A stretch of 64,000 nt of DNA from Papaver somniferum (taxonomy: Eukaryota > Streptophyta > Magnoliopsida > Ranunculales > Papaveraceae). Both the position numbers and the translations under genes were made by a program. The notes under the pieces were generated by a model, which searched no databases, was not told the origin of the DNA, and worked only from the letters and a program-made list of their open reading frames with translations. Below, piece by piece: positions 1-9,406 of this stretch. How positions within the stretch are numbered: the stretch's first letter is position 1; the number at the start of each line of letters is the position of its first letter. The stretch covers positions 95,229,275 to 95,293,274 of the forward strand of contig NC_039359.1 of assembly GCF_003573695.1 (NCBI RefSeq). The letters are read 5' to 3'.

Positions 1-1010
1 ATGTATATTCTTAGTTCTTCTTCCTTCTTTAATTCTCTTGTTTTTCTCCACCTATCCTTTCGCTTCTTTGCGCGTCCTTCATAATTCTTTACATCTATTT
101 GATTGCAGACTTTCGCACTCCTAGTATCTCCTTTGATTTCGCCTATTCCACTTGGTATTGGGAAACGCACGCATTGATGAAGAGTTGACGCTACTCCTTT
201 TGTCGCATATACCCATGGTCGTCCCAATAGCATGTATGGTGATTCTACATCAACTACGCAGTTATCTGCGTCTCAATTTCTCCCAATAGTATTCACATGG
301 TTATCTCGCCTTTTGATTTTGTTGTCGTTTTGTTAAAACCATGAATGTTGTATGTTGAGAGCGTCATATCCGCATCTTTGTATCACATACCCTTGAACGC
401 TTTATAAAATAAGATATCCACCGAGCTACCTGTGTCTACCAAGGTTCTATTTATCGCCCATTCTTCTGATGTTTTCGCATTTTGATTTCTTTCTTTTCGC
501 TCCGCAGTTACTGTAACCACCAGGGGATCTGTTCGTCTTAGATTTTTTTCTGGTATCTCGTCTGTTGCGAATGTTATCTTCTGCTTTTCCCATTCCTTCA
601 GGGGAGATAGTTTTCCCACCTCCATGATTTTCCTTCCTTTAAAGTCACGCTTGTGTATTTTTCCTGTGATTCCTGCATGAAAATCATTGATAGCCGTTTT
701 TGTTATTGAGTTACACTGTATACTCCTGCTTTTCTCTGTTGGTCTGATGATTCTTATTGCTTTCATTTGTTTTTCTAGGAATGATATTTTCTCTTGACGA
801 AGGAAAAAGTACTTTCTAAGGAATTGAAATCTTTACTAAGAAAATTGTTTTTTGAGGTAAAATTTTTGGTTGAAACTTTTAGATCTAGATTTCCAAAACT
901 CTCAAAGATTATTAATGCAGCGATGAAAGACTATATATAATTTTAAACTTGTTTTTAAAGAAATTCACCAACAAGGTACATCATTCCGAGCTGATTTTCC
1001 AGCGCCAAAA
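1..1010 (-). mobile_element. Ty3/gypsy internal fragment (protease, start of pol)
   Basis: Minus-strand remains of a Ty3/gypsy polyprotein. At 383-766 an open frame ends in the aspartic protease motif LVDTGSSVDILF; reading on towards position 1 in another frame gives LLGRPWVYATKGV, the segment that follows the protease in plant gypsy elements. The frame is interrupted between the two, so the copy is not intact. About 790-1010 is untranslated leader joined directly to the protease part, so most of gag is missing. A primer-binding site reading TGGCGCTGGAAAATCAGC lies at about 990-1007, three bases from the LTR. The remaining pol lies off the left edge. Family assignment rests on the motifs; lineage is not resolved. 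Confidence 0.85.
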
Positions 1011-1485
1011 TGTAGTTGCGAGAAATCTCACAACTACACCCTTAGTAAATCTATAAAACAATCTAAGAAACCATCATAAGAATCTCAAGAACTTTTATTA
1101 AAATCTTAGAACAAGTACAAATATATGAGAACACCCTAACTTGGGAAGCAAATAATCTTTCTCTCTCTTAAATATCTTGTCAAGGTTCTCTAAAAAGATC
1201 TCTCCCTTTTACAAAGGCGCTCGACTCCTTATATAGGAGTTTACATTGTGGAAGACAGCTAATAAAACCCCTTATTTCGGATCTGACGTGAGTCACTGTC
1301 GCATAGGGATTTACCATTGCCGCACGGTTTCTTTACTGCCGCACAGATCTTCACACTTTACTCGTGATTAGGTGACATCATCTGGTTCGTCATCTTAAGT
1401 ATGTTGTATGCGATCGTATTCGCTTATCACTTGAGGAGTTACTTCCCATACTAAACGAGTGTGCGGTATTTTGTACCCACACACA
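1011..1485 (-). repeat. LTR of the leftmost gypsy element
   Basis: Starts with TGTAGTTGCG next to the PBS and ends in ACCCACACA, so on the minus strand it runs TGTGTG...CTACA, with the usual TG/CA ends. Length about 475 bp. On the minus strand it holds CTCCTATATAAGGAG (about 1227-1243), a plausible TATA box for element transcription. It is the 5' LTR of the minus-strand element. The right border is where decarboxylase homology starts abruptly. No target duplication can be checked because the other end is outside the window. Confidence 0.7.
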
Positions 1486-2020
1486 AAGTGGGCCAATAGG
1501 ATCTACGGCTGTTGATGAAGTTGTTCCTACTGTAGCACATAGAAACAATGGAACTAACCCGGATTCGATATCAGCAAGAATTGTAGATTGAAGTGAATTT
1601 GGAGAGAGTCCGAAGTTCGTAGCCTTGGATGTCGTTATAGCACGGAAATTCTTCGGGTTTATACCTGCAATTTGAGCAGTTTTTTGTAGTACACGAATGA
1701 GTCTGATCAGAAGCATAAACAACTAGCTTATTAATATTTTCTCTGTCGATTTTGTTCAGCATTTTATCTCTTGCTGCAGTTAGTGTACATAAAATGGCTT
1801 CACAAGTAGTCCCCTGTAAGACCCCTCCTCCTCCTGAACTTCCATCTGACGAGAAGAGAAATGATTTGGGAAGTGTAAGCATTGCTGCTGGTGAAGACAT
1901 TCAGTTGAAGCCCACGACATTAAAAATCCAGTACTAAGCATTTCACCGAGATTCTCAGGGTGCCTATACGAATTTACTTGTGAATCAATTTGACACGACC
2001 AATGTGCGTATCTGGATGCT
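1486..2020 (-). pseudogene. Tyrosine/DOPA decarboxylase (TYDC) pseudogene fragment
   Basis: Minus-strand translation gives successive TYDC blocks in family order: LGEMLSTG (about 1926-1955), FNVVGFN-stop-[50 protein letters not shown], then [16 protein letters not shown] and FGLSPNSL...[18 protein letters not shown] is a PLP enzyme that makes tyramine or dopamine from tyrosine or DOPA, feeding benzylisoquinoline alkaloids in poppies. This copy is dead: the Trp after VVGFN reads TGA, the short stretch after MSSPAA is missing, there are frameshifts (one just after DQTH), and the gypsy LTR cuts it before the PLP-lysine region. Upstream homology fades near 2010. Other aromatic amino-acid decarboxylases of the same family are possible parents. 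Confidence 0.85.
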
Positions 2021-2232
2021 AAAGTCCTACGTCCACGGTATGCATGGATCGGGTTCAGCACCGAGATGACTCATCTGAGTTTCGTCGATTTGACATGATA
2101 AATCTCTAGATTGCTCAAATGCGAGAACGGAGATTAACGGCTACAAGAGCGTAACGGCGCAAACAATTCGTATGGACAGACGATAAGAATCTGACCAATC
2201 GAAAGCAAAAAGAAAAATAAAGGGTCGAAAAA

Positions 2233-5200
2233 ACGGAGGGAACTTCTGTTGCAACACCGTCTAGGGTTTCACTCCTTAACGCTTCAGCTTTAAAATGCAG
2301 AAACAATTTCATGGTTACAAGGTCAATTCCAGAATATCTTTTCGAGAACACGAGGAGGAATAATATTTCAATCAAGTGTGTTCTATCTCAAGAGGTAATT
2401 GAAAGTGTTGATGTTTGGAGATTATTATATGGTTTTGGATGGATTTGATATCAAAATTTTCTTGTTCTTTTCTTTGATTTTTAGAACTATTAGTCTATTT
2501 CAGGTTTTTGAGTTCTAATTTCTAATTTTGTGCTTGAAATTTGAATTACATAGGAATGAGTATTCCAAGTTAGATTAGAAGGTTGAACATTGTAATTTGT
2601 ATACAGTTAGATGTAGCTGAAGTAAGATTTTGAAAGATTTACATGAATTTCATGATCATCAACATTCTCTTCAAATAGTGAATGACAAGAAAAATATTCT
2701 GGTAAATCAGGTGACTGCTTTCCAATGTGTACTTATTTTTTGATCTTTGCAGTCGGATGGTGGAGCTTCTTCTTCCAGTAGTTCGGTAGACAACCAAGGT
2801 ATCAAAATCAGAAGACGGCCAACGTCTGGACCTCCTTCCCATGCTGTAGGTCCTTTTGAGTTTAGATTACAGAATGACGGCAATACTCCTCGAAACATTC
2901 TGGAGGAAATTATATGGAACAAAGATGTAGAAATTACACAGGTGCCTTTCAGATGCAAAATGCTTTTGTTTGCTTTACTGTATGATTGGTGTAAGTGTAA
3001 CTAATGTTGTTATGTTTTTGATGTTTAGCTCAAAGAGAAGAAGCCTCTTTATTCGTTGAAGAAGGCGCTTGATAGTGCTCCTCCTGTGAGGGATTTCGTT
3101 GGAGCTTTAAGATCAGCTTATTTACGAACTGGTGCGCCAGCTTTGATTGCTGAAGTGAAGAAGGCTTCTCCTAGCAGAGGAGTTCTGAGGGAGGATTTTC
3201 ATCCGGTAACTAGCTAGCTTTGTGATGTCCATTCAGATTTCCTATCCCATTTGGTTATATCAAGTATAGGACTGAATTGCGAAACTTTAGTCCAAATAAA
3301 TCATCAGATTAAAGGAGACTCTTAGTTGAAAGACTGACAGTAATTTTTTCTCATTTATTGATACAACAAGAAGATATTGAATCCCGAATTTTGGTCACCT
3401 TAGCCTAATTATTTGGAAGATCGATCCATGCTGAACTAAAGTTTTTCTACTTTTCTTTGATCAGTCAATCTAAGCACCCCTTGTACCATATTTCTTGTGG
3501 CTTAATTTCTGAATCTCCCAAGTTTATTTGTACTTTGTAAACAAAATAGGATGGAAGGATCTAAATAAAAAAGCACATCCTGGATTTGTTACAACTCCCC
3601 ATCACTTTTACTTCCAAGTTCTAACTTTCCTCAATTTATTGCCTGACACATCAATCAAGTTTATAACCGTAGGGAAGTATTGACGTTTAACAATATAGTT
3701 GCATAACATTATATGATGCTTCTTCTGGCAATGATAACAAGACCAAAAGTGGAAGAGAGAATGTCTTACAAGAACCTCTTGACCTGTATGATGTGAGTAA
3801 ATTGGTGGAGTGTAAAATATTCTTTGGTATCAGTGTATCACTGGTGGGTCTTGGTATCTAATTACTTGCTGTTACTTTTCAGAAGCAAACATTTTACTTG
3901 TCATACTAAGGCTTTACTTTTCAGACATTTTCATGTTTTACGGGCAATTTTTTTTTCTTCGTCATACTGAAGGCTTTGCTTGATTCTCAAACAGGTCAAT
4001 ATAGCTCAAGCATATGAGAATGGTGGAGCTGCATGCCTCAGTGTATTAACTGACGAGAAATACTTTCAGGTAAGAGTATTATTTTTTTTTAATCTGAATA
4101 AGAAAAGTATTTCCCTGTTGGATTCAGATGTTTGTAATATCTGGATGTCATGGGCTGTTGGGTGGGAAGTTTTATTATTTGCTGACTATTGTCCCTATTT
4201 GTTGGTTTGTTATAAACCAAAGGGAAGCTTCGAGAATCTGGCGGCAATACGTCGTTCTGGAATTAAGGTTTGCCATTACTTAAGTATATTTTGTCTGTGT
4301 TATGTGTGTTTAATTTGATTTAACACTGGAGTTTTTGACTTGTAAGAAATGCAGTGTCCTCTTCTCTGCAAAGAGTTTATAATTGATGCGTGGCAAATTT
4401 ACTATGCTCGGACTAAAGGGGCAGATGCATTTCTTCTGATTGCTTCGGTATTGCCGGATGCTGACATCAACTACATGAGTAAGATCGCCAAAAAGTTTGG
4501 GTTGTCAACACTAGTTGAGGTTTGTAGAATGCATTTCATATCCTAGTATTGTTGCTATTTTTTTCAAAAGCGACGGTTTTTCTGAACAGTGCGTAATAGG
4601 AACAGAACCTAGGTAGTAATGGGATCATTCAAATTTTTGTTTTTTTGGATCTTTAGCTCATCTCTAAAATTATTAGTAACCCCATCCATGACTTACCCAC
4701 AGTGCTTCCCGGAGACATGGATGTTTACTCTTTCGTACTTTAAGCTCTCCTAATTTATCAAGTATCTTGTATATATTTTCTTTCCCAAGGTACACAATGA
4801 ATCAGAAATGGATCGTGTACTAAGAATCGATGGGATTGACCTTACTGGGATCAACAACCGAAACCTAGGTAGGTTATCTGTTTTCCTTTCCTATACTGAC
4901 TATGCAAATTAAAATGGCTGCATTCTCATATGCGTAGCTAGTCGATGTTTCTGAGTTGTTGGCAGAAACATTTGAGGTTGATATCAGTAACACCAAAAAG
5001 CTCCTTGAGGGAAAACATGGTGAAATAATCCGCCAAAAGGATACTATTGTGACTCCTACCCGATTACCATTTTCTCTTAGTTTTATGTGTCCGTTTAAAT
5101 GAACTTTTATTCGATCTCATACTCTTCAGGTGGTTGGGGAATCTGGATTATTTACTCCAGATGACATAGCCTATGTTCAAGAAGCCGGAGTTAAAGCAGT

Positions 5201-5402
5201 AAGTCACATGCTGTTTATGCATCCTCATTTATGATTCGAAATCCATGGTCTGTTCAGTTTTGTTTGGTACCTTATTGAGCGCTCGTTCGTTATAAAATGT
5301 TTTTTTTTGTTGTTGTAGGTTTTGGTTGGAGAATCACTTGTCAAACAAAGTGATCCAGGAAGGGGGATAGCTGATCTTTATGGTAGAAATATTTCTTCCT
5401 AA
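2233..5402 (+). CDS. IGPS: Indole-3-glycerol-phosphate synthase, chloroplastic (10 exons)
   Basis: Converts CdRP (carboxyphenylaminodeoxyribulose phosphate) to indole-3-glycerol phosphate in plastid tryptophan synthesis. Exons read 2233-2394, 2753-2941, 3029-3205, 3995-4069, 4223-4267, 4355-4519, 4790-4868, 4966-5048, 5130-5198 and 5319-5402. All have GT-AG borders and sum to 1128 nt (375 residues plus stop), near the usual plant length. TIM-barrel motifs with catalytic or ligand residues are present: [58 protein letters not shown] and [10 protein letters not shown]. Exon 1 is a Ser/Arg-rich transit peptide. Oddity: the frame has a stop at about 2218 and the codon at the expected start is ACG (2233-2235, then GAG GGA); the first in-frame ATG is 2311. 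Either ACG is used, or a shorter transit peptide starts at 2311. The TYDC fragment lies just upstream. Confidence 0.93.
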
Positions 5403-6042
5403 GCTACAGGTTTTCTGTTTTTCACCCTTCAATTTATATAAGTCCAATTGTAACAAGTCGTTGTAAAAAGAATGCTCATACTAAAAAAAAGAAGAAGAAG
5501 AGGAGATTGTACATCAACTGCGATTCAATGACTGAATTCCACCTAAATAAAATCTGGTGTGCAAGTTTTGATGTTCCTGCAAAAGTTCGTGTTTCTTTAC
5601 TTCCTTGTACCATTTTATTGATAAGCTATTCTCACACTATCTTAGGATTTCGTCACCAAGCTTATACTTGTACATTCATATTATAAATGTTTGAAAATGA
5701 ATAGAAACCAAGTTTTTCTCCTTCACTTTATCTCTCTGGTTGCTCCATTCTGGTTCTCTGGAATACCAAAGATACAGCCTTGAACTACAGAATTAACACT
5801 TTATTTGGCCTATCCTGCTAATCCTATGGCCAAGCTTTCTGGTGTTTATGCCTACTGTGCCATGTACAATTTTGAGGTTAAAACTAATGTACAACAATTT
5901 CCTTTTTCTGAAAGCAAAGGGAGGGGATAATTTGAGTTTACGGCCAAAATACATACTTACTCATTTAACTCTGGTACAAAATTGAGTTATATTTACTATA
6001 TACAAAAGAAAATTGCAGTAAAACACATCAAAATTGTGCAAT
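5403..6042. other. Convergent intergenic region: 3' UTRs of IGPS and CstF77
   Basis: 640 bp between two converging genes. An AATAAA at about 5546 on the plus strand could serve the synthase transcript. I see no further gene or repeat. Confidence 0.5.
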
Positions 6043-8319
6043 TTAAGTACATCCAATACTGCCTGACAGCTCTCCTGAGAACGAACTTCCACTACCACTG
6101 GATGCGGATCCAGTTTGTGAACTGGTTACTCCTCGAGCTTTCTTCATTTGTCTAATCTTGAAAAGATCTGTTGGAACTGGTTGGCTCTGGGCTGGGGTTT
6201 CATCATTTTGTTGCCTGTCCATGTCTTTTCTCTTCCCCCCTGAATGGACTTGTTTAGCTGATTTGAAAGGCACGGCACCTGGGTTGAGCCGTGACTTGTT
6301 TGCACTATCACTCGTGATGGGAACAGGGGCTAATTTCCCTGTCTTTACCGAAGGAACATTACTCTGCAGTAATATCGATAAGACTATGTCCACGTCCGGT
6401 GCAGGCCCATCAACAGAGGGCAAGTTTCTGACAAATGCTGCCAAAGCTGGAGGAAGCACTCCCAAAATTTCATCAAGTGATTTTGTTGTCCCAGTCCCCA
6501 CAACTGAAGGTGCAGCAGGAGCAGGTAGTATGGAGTTTGAAGCAGCTGGGAGTTCTGCATTGTTAGGAAGTAATGCAGCATCTTGCAGTTGCCGAGAGTC
6601 ATAAATAATCATCCGGGAAGTATCTGGGTAATTAACTTTAGCAGATGTTGGTAGAACCGACTTTTCGGCCTTCTGGTTAATGTTTTTCGCAAGCAACTCT
6701 TGACGCGCCAAATAATCCAGGTCTTTAGAGGAGCACGGCCGGAGACCCATAAAACTGTACCTTGACACAACATCATGTAATGCGGAGGATCCGTCTTCCC
6801 CTGTTCTAGAAAGAGCTTCTTTCCTCCTTTGCTCTACTTTCAGAATACTAGCCAGATTGCCATATGTTTGCTCAAACTGGGTATACCGCTTCCAGATCTC
6901 TACAGATTTCTCTGGTGGGAGCGTGTTCAAGGCCCTCTCAAACAAAGCACGGACATTGGTATCATCATTTAAACGGCACAAGAAATCTGCATACTCGAGA
7001 ATGTATTCAGGCTCATGCATAAATCTTTTCATACCAGCTTCAAAGACATTGTGAGCCAACTTTGGATCTTTGTCCTGACAAAATGCCATCTTTGCATAAG
7101 CAACAAACACATGATACGTGCAGTTTGGATAACTACGAGCATCTACGAAGTATTTGCGAGCTGCTTCAATTCCTTCAGTTCTTCTCAGAAAGCGGATAAA
7201 TTGTATGTGTGCCAGTGCACTTGCATTCACCCCATCCCCTATAAGGCTCTCATAAATTTTCTTCGCAGGCTGAATTTCACCACGAGATTCCTCCAGTTCC
7301 GCATAGGCATATTTCAGCAATTCAGAATCAGGTAGAACCTTCAAAGCCTTTTCATAAATTTTGACTGCAAGATCCATAGAACCATTATCTGCATGCCATG
7401 TAACATAGTCATACCATACGTCCGGATAATAATATAAATACATTAGACACTGCTCGTAGCTGAGGATAATTCGACTGTTAGAAGATTCACTATCTATCCT
7501 CTGCGGGTTCCGTTTTTCAAAGGCCAGAAACCTTTTCCACGCCATGCATTGCTGCTCTTCCTTGTCAGATCCAGTTGGAGGTACAGCAAGCATATTCCAA
7601 TCAATGTCATCAACCAATTTCTTTCGCTCTCTATAGACGGCCTTGGCACTGTTGTACTTCGGTTGGTATTCAGACACCTGACTTTTTGCTAATGCACGGC
7701 TAACAGAGTTCTCAAATTTCTCATAATCCTTCCATAGCTGTTCCACATGATGAGTAGGTGTAGTTACAGCTTTTTGGTACACCTTCCTTATCGAAGCCGT
7801 ACGCTGAGACTCTTCCTGTGGATCCGAAGCCGGCAATGACTTCAAAAATGTAATATACTCTATCCATACTAGTCCAGATGCAATATCAGAACCAAGATAA
7901 TTAAGCATAAACTCAAAAGCTTTCTTGGTTTCTTCCTGTCCCTCTGCACCCTTGTATTCATTCAATTTCCTTATTAAACGAATATAACAACGCCATAGAG
8001 AAACTTGCCGGTTATCTAATAAACAACGACCGAAGACCTGTTTAGCTGCAACATCATTATGTAGCATCATGTGTACTTCCACATACTGCTTCCAATACTT
8101 AGCAGCTGTTGGAAACGTTGAGAGAAGTTGCTCATATATTGGCACCGCTTCAGTCATTGGCAAACTCAGAGCGTGATATGCCAGAATTTCCGTGGCTTCA
8201 ACATTATACTTATCAACCATTAAAACCTCTCTAGCTTTCTTTACCTTTGATTCAGATAACAGCCTGCAGTACCCACTTGGATTTTCAACTTTCTTTCCTC
8301 CTACATCTGCCATATTCAA
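6043..8319 (-). CDS. CSTF77: Cleavage stimulation factor 77 kDa subunit (CstF77/Suf), intronless
   Basis: One uninterrupted 758-codon frame. CstF77 scaffolds the CstF complex in the nucleus, bridging CstF64, CstF50 and CPSF during pre-mRNA cleavage and polyadenylation. The N-terminal about 530 residues are HAT (half-TPR) repeats, e.g. PIYEQLLSTFPTAAKYWKQY, LWKDYEKFENSV, PDVWYDYVTWH, KIYEKALKVLPDS and ILEYADFLCRLNDDTNVRAL. The Suf region follows, then a Pro/Ala-rich linker, the conserved block SLDEILGVLPPALAAFVRNLP (monkeytail side), and a plant-type C-terminus rich in Gly/Ser after DLFKIRQMKKARG. Length fits the plant family (roughly 730-760). The ATG chosen is the first in frame; a second Met is two codons in. 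Family members usually have many introns, so the absence of any suggests a retrocopy with a fully preserved frame. It converges on IGPS. Confidence 0.95.
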   Translation of the reverse strand: MNMADVGGKKVENPSGYCRLLSESKVKKAREVLMVDKYNVEATEILAYHALSLPMTEAVPIYEQLLSTFPTAAKYWKQYVEVHMMLHNDVAAKQVFGRCLLDNRQVSLWRCYIRLIRKLNEYKGAEGQEETKKAFEFMLNYLGSDIASGLVWIEYITFLKSLPASDPQEESQRTASIRKVYQKAVTTPTHHVEQLWKDYEKFENSVSRALAKSQVSEYQPKYNSAKAVYRERKKLVDDIDWNMLAVPPTGSDKEEQQCMAWKRFLAFEKRNPQRIDSESSNSRIILSYEQCLMYLYYYPDVWYDYVTWHADNGSMDLAVKIYEKALKVLPDSELLKYAYAELEESRGEIQPAKKIYESLIGDGVNASALAHIQFIRFLRRTEGIEAARKYFVDARSYPNCTYHVFVAYAKMAFCQDKDPKLAHNVFEAGMKRFMHEPEYILEYADFLCRLNDDTNVRALFERALNTLPPEKSVEIWKRYTQFEQTYGNLASILKVEQRRKEALSRTGEDGSSALHDVVSRYSFMGLRPCSSKDLDYLARQELLAKNINQKAEKSVLPTSAKVNYPDTSRMIIYDSRQLQDAALLPNNAELPAASNSILPAPAAPSVVGTGTTKSLDEILGVLPPALAAFVRNLPSVDGPAPDVDIVLSILLQSNVPSVKTGKLAPVPITSDSANKSRLNPGAVPFKSAKQVHSGGKRKDMDRQQNDETPAQSQPVPTDLFKIRQMKKARGVTSSQTGSASSGSGSSFSGELSGSIGCT

Positions 8320-8448
8320 TCAGCGAGAGATTCTTTGCAAAACCTGAAAAATCAATCGCATGGTAAGATAGGATGGAGTGCCCTCCTTTTATAGGAGTTA
8401 ACACGGGTTGATGTATGCGTGGTGGTAACGCATCTGAGAAAGGTTTCC

Positions 8449-8455
8449 TTATATA
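8449..8455 (-). promoter_or_regulatory. Possible TATA box for CstF77 gene
   Basis: On the minus strand CTATATAAGG lies about 130 bp upstream of the ATG, at a plausible distance given a short 5' UTR. A second weaker candidate (TATAAAAGG) is near 8384-8392. No start-site evidence. Confidence 0.3.
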
Positions 8456-8720
8456 GAGTGTTTCTAATTCTAAAACCGCGTATTGGTGTTATTTAAGGAA
8501 ATATTTCTTTTTAGAATTATTTTTTTCCCATGCTCTACTCGGACTGTGATTCTCTGAAAATCTTAGCTAGTTCAGAAAGTAACCTTTCGGATTCCTTATC
8601 AAGTTCTAATGTATTTGCCACTTTTGTTTATATACGGCAAGTGACCCTATTATTTCCTTGGTTTGCTTTCTCAGTTTCAAACGCTTTGTTTTTGTTTCCT
8701 GATTAACTTGTCTGGTAATA

Positions 8721-8939
8721 ATGGAGTACATGAGGTTTGGTGTTGGTGGAGATGCTGTTGTTGCTGCTGTAGGGTCTAATTCCCTGCAAGAAAAGGTTTT
8801 GAGTTCCATCTTTCTGAGGCTACCTATGCACACCATCTCAGTTTGTAGGCGCGTGTGCAAGACCTGGCGTGCTCTACTTTGTAACCCGAAATTTTTGAAC
8901 GATCACCTTAAATTTTCATTGGGGTGCCTGGATGAGTAG
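8721..8939 (+). CDS. F-box-only short protein (likely truncated F-box gene)
   Basis: 72 codons. Residues about 20-60 form an F-box: SLQEKVLSSIFLRLP, then ISVCRRVCKTWRALLCNPKF, including the Leu-Pro and the VCKxW core used to bind SKP1. Full plant F-box proteins continue with a kelch, LRR or FBA domain that captures the substrate; here a stop follows FSLGCLDE and I found no continuation in any frame down to 9400. It is therefore probably a truncated relic, or less likely a short F-box decoy. It is divergent from the CstF77 gene, with about 400 bp between starts. Confidence 0.6.
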   Translation: MEYMRFGVGGDAVVAAVGSNSLQEKVLSSIFLRLPMHTISVCRRVCKTWRALLCNPKFLNDHLKFSLGCLDE

Positions 8940-9406
8940 AAACCCATCCTCCAGTACATGTAAAGATGGTGTGATTTTTTTTTAGTGTTGCTGGTGCAAG
9001 TGATCGTTCTTTTACGTTTTTTTTTTATAATTTGTGAATTTCATTACTGGAACGTGTAATGTCGACAACACAAAAAAATAAATAAATACCCGAGTTATGG
9101 AACAACCAAAAAGGATGAACATCACCAATTCAATGCGACATAAAAATATTTAGGGGATAATCCTAAAGCCCAAAGCCAGACTTGGAAAAGATTTTGGGGG
9201 AAAAAAATGTGAATCAAGTCTTCTTGCACTTAATTTTCAAACCAAAGGGAGTCGTGAATTAAAATCTGTAAATTACCTCGTTAGCTGACTACTGTACATA
9301 ATTCTTATCATTTTAAAAATTTCTCCCACAGAAAACAAATGCTGGAGGTAGACACTTTTAACATTATAGTAAATTTAACACAGTATCAGATGACAGCTGC
9401 TGAAGC
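8940..9406. other. Intergenic, 3' of F-box and of p24
   Basis: AT-rich sequence between converging genes, with homopolymer T runs near 8970-9030. No further coding or repeat signal seen. Confidence 0.4.

Noticed and set aside
2068..2105. Plus-strand text DSSEFRRFDMINL resembling a TYDC N-terminal phrase
   Set aside because: Opposite orientation to the pseudogene and too short to tell from chance.
6158..6604. 148-codon plus-strand ORF inside the CstF77 gene
   Set aside because: Antisense shadow of a strongly supported coding frame; its own translation has no recognisable domain.
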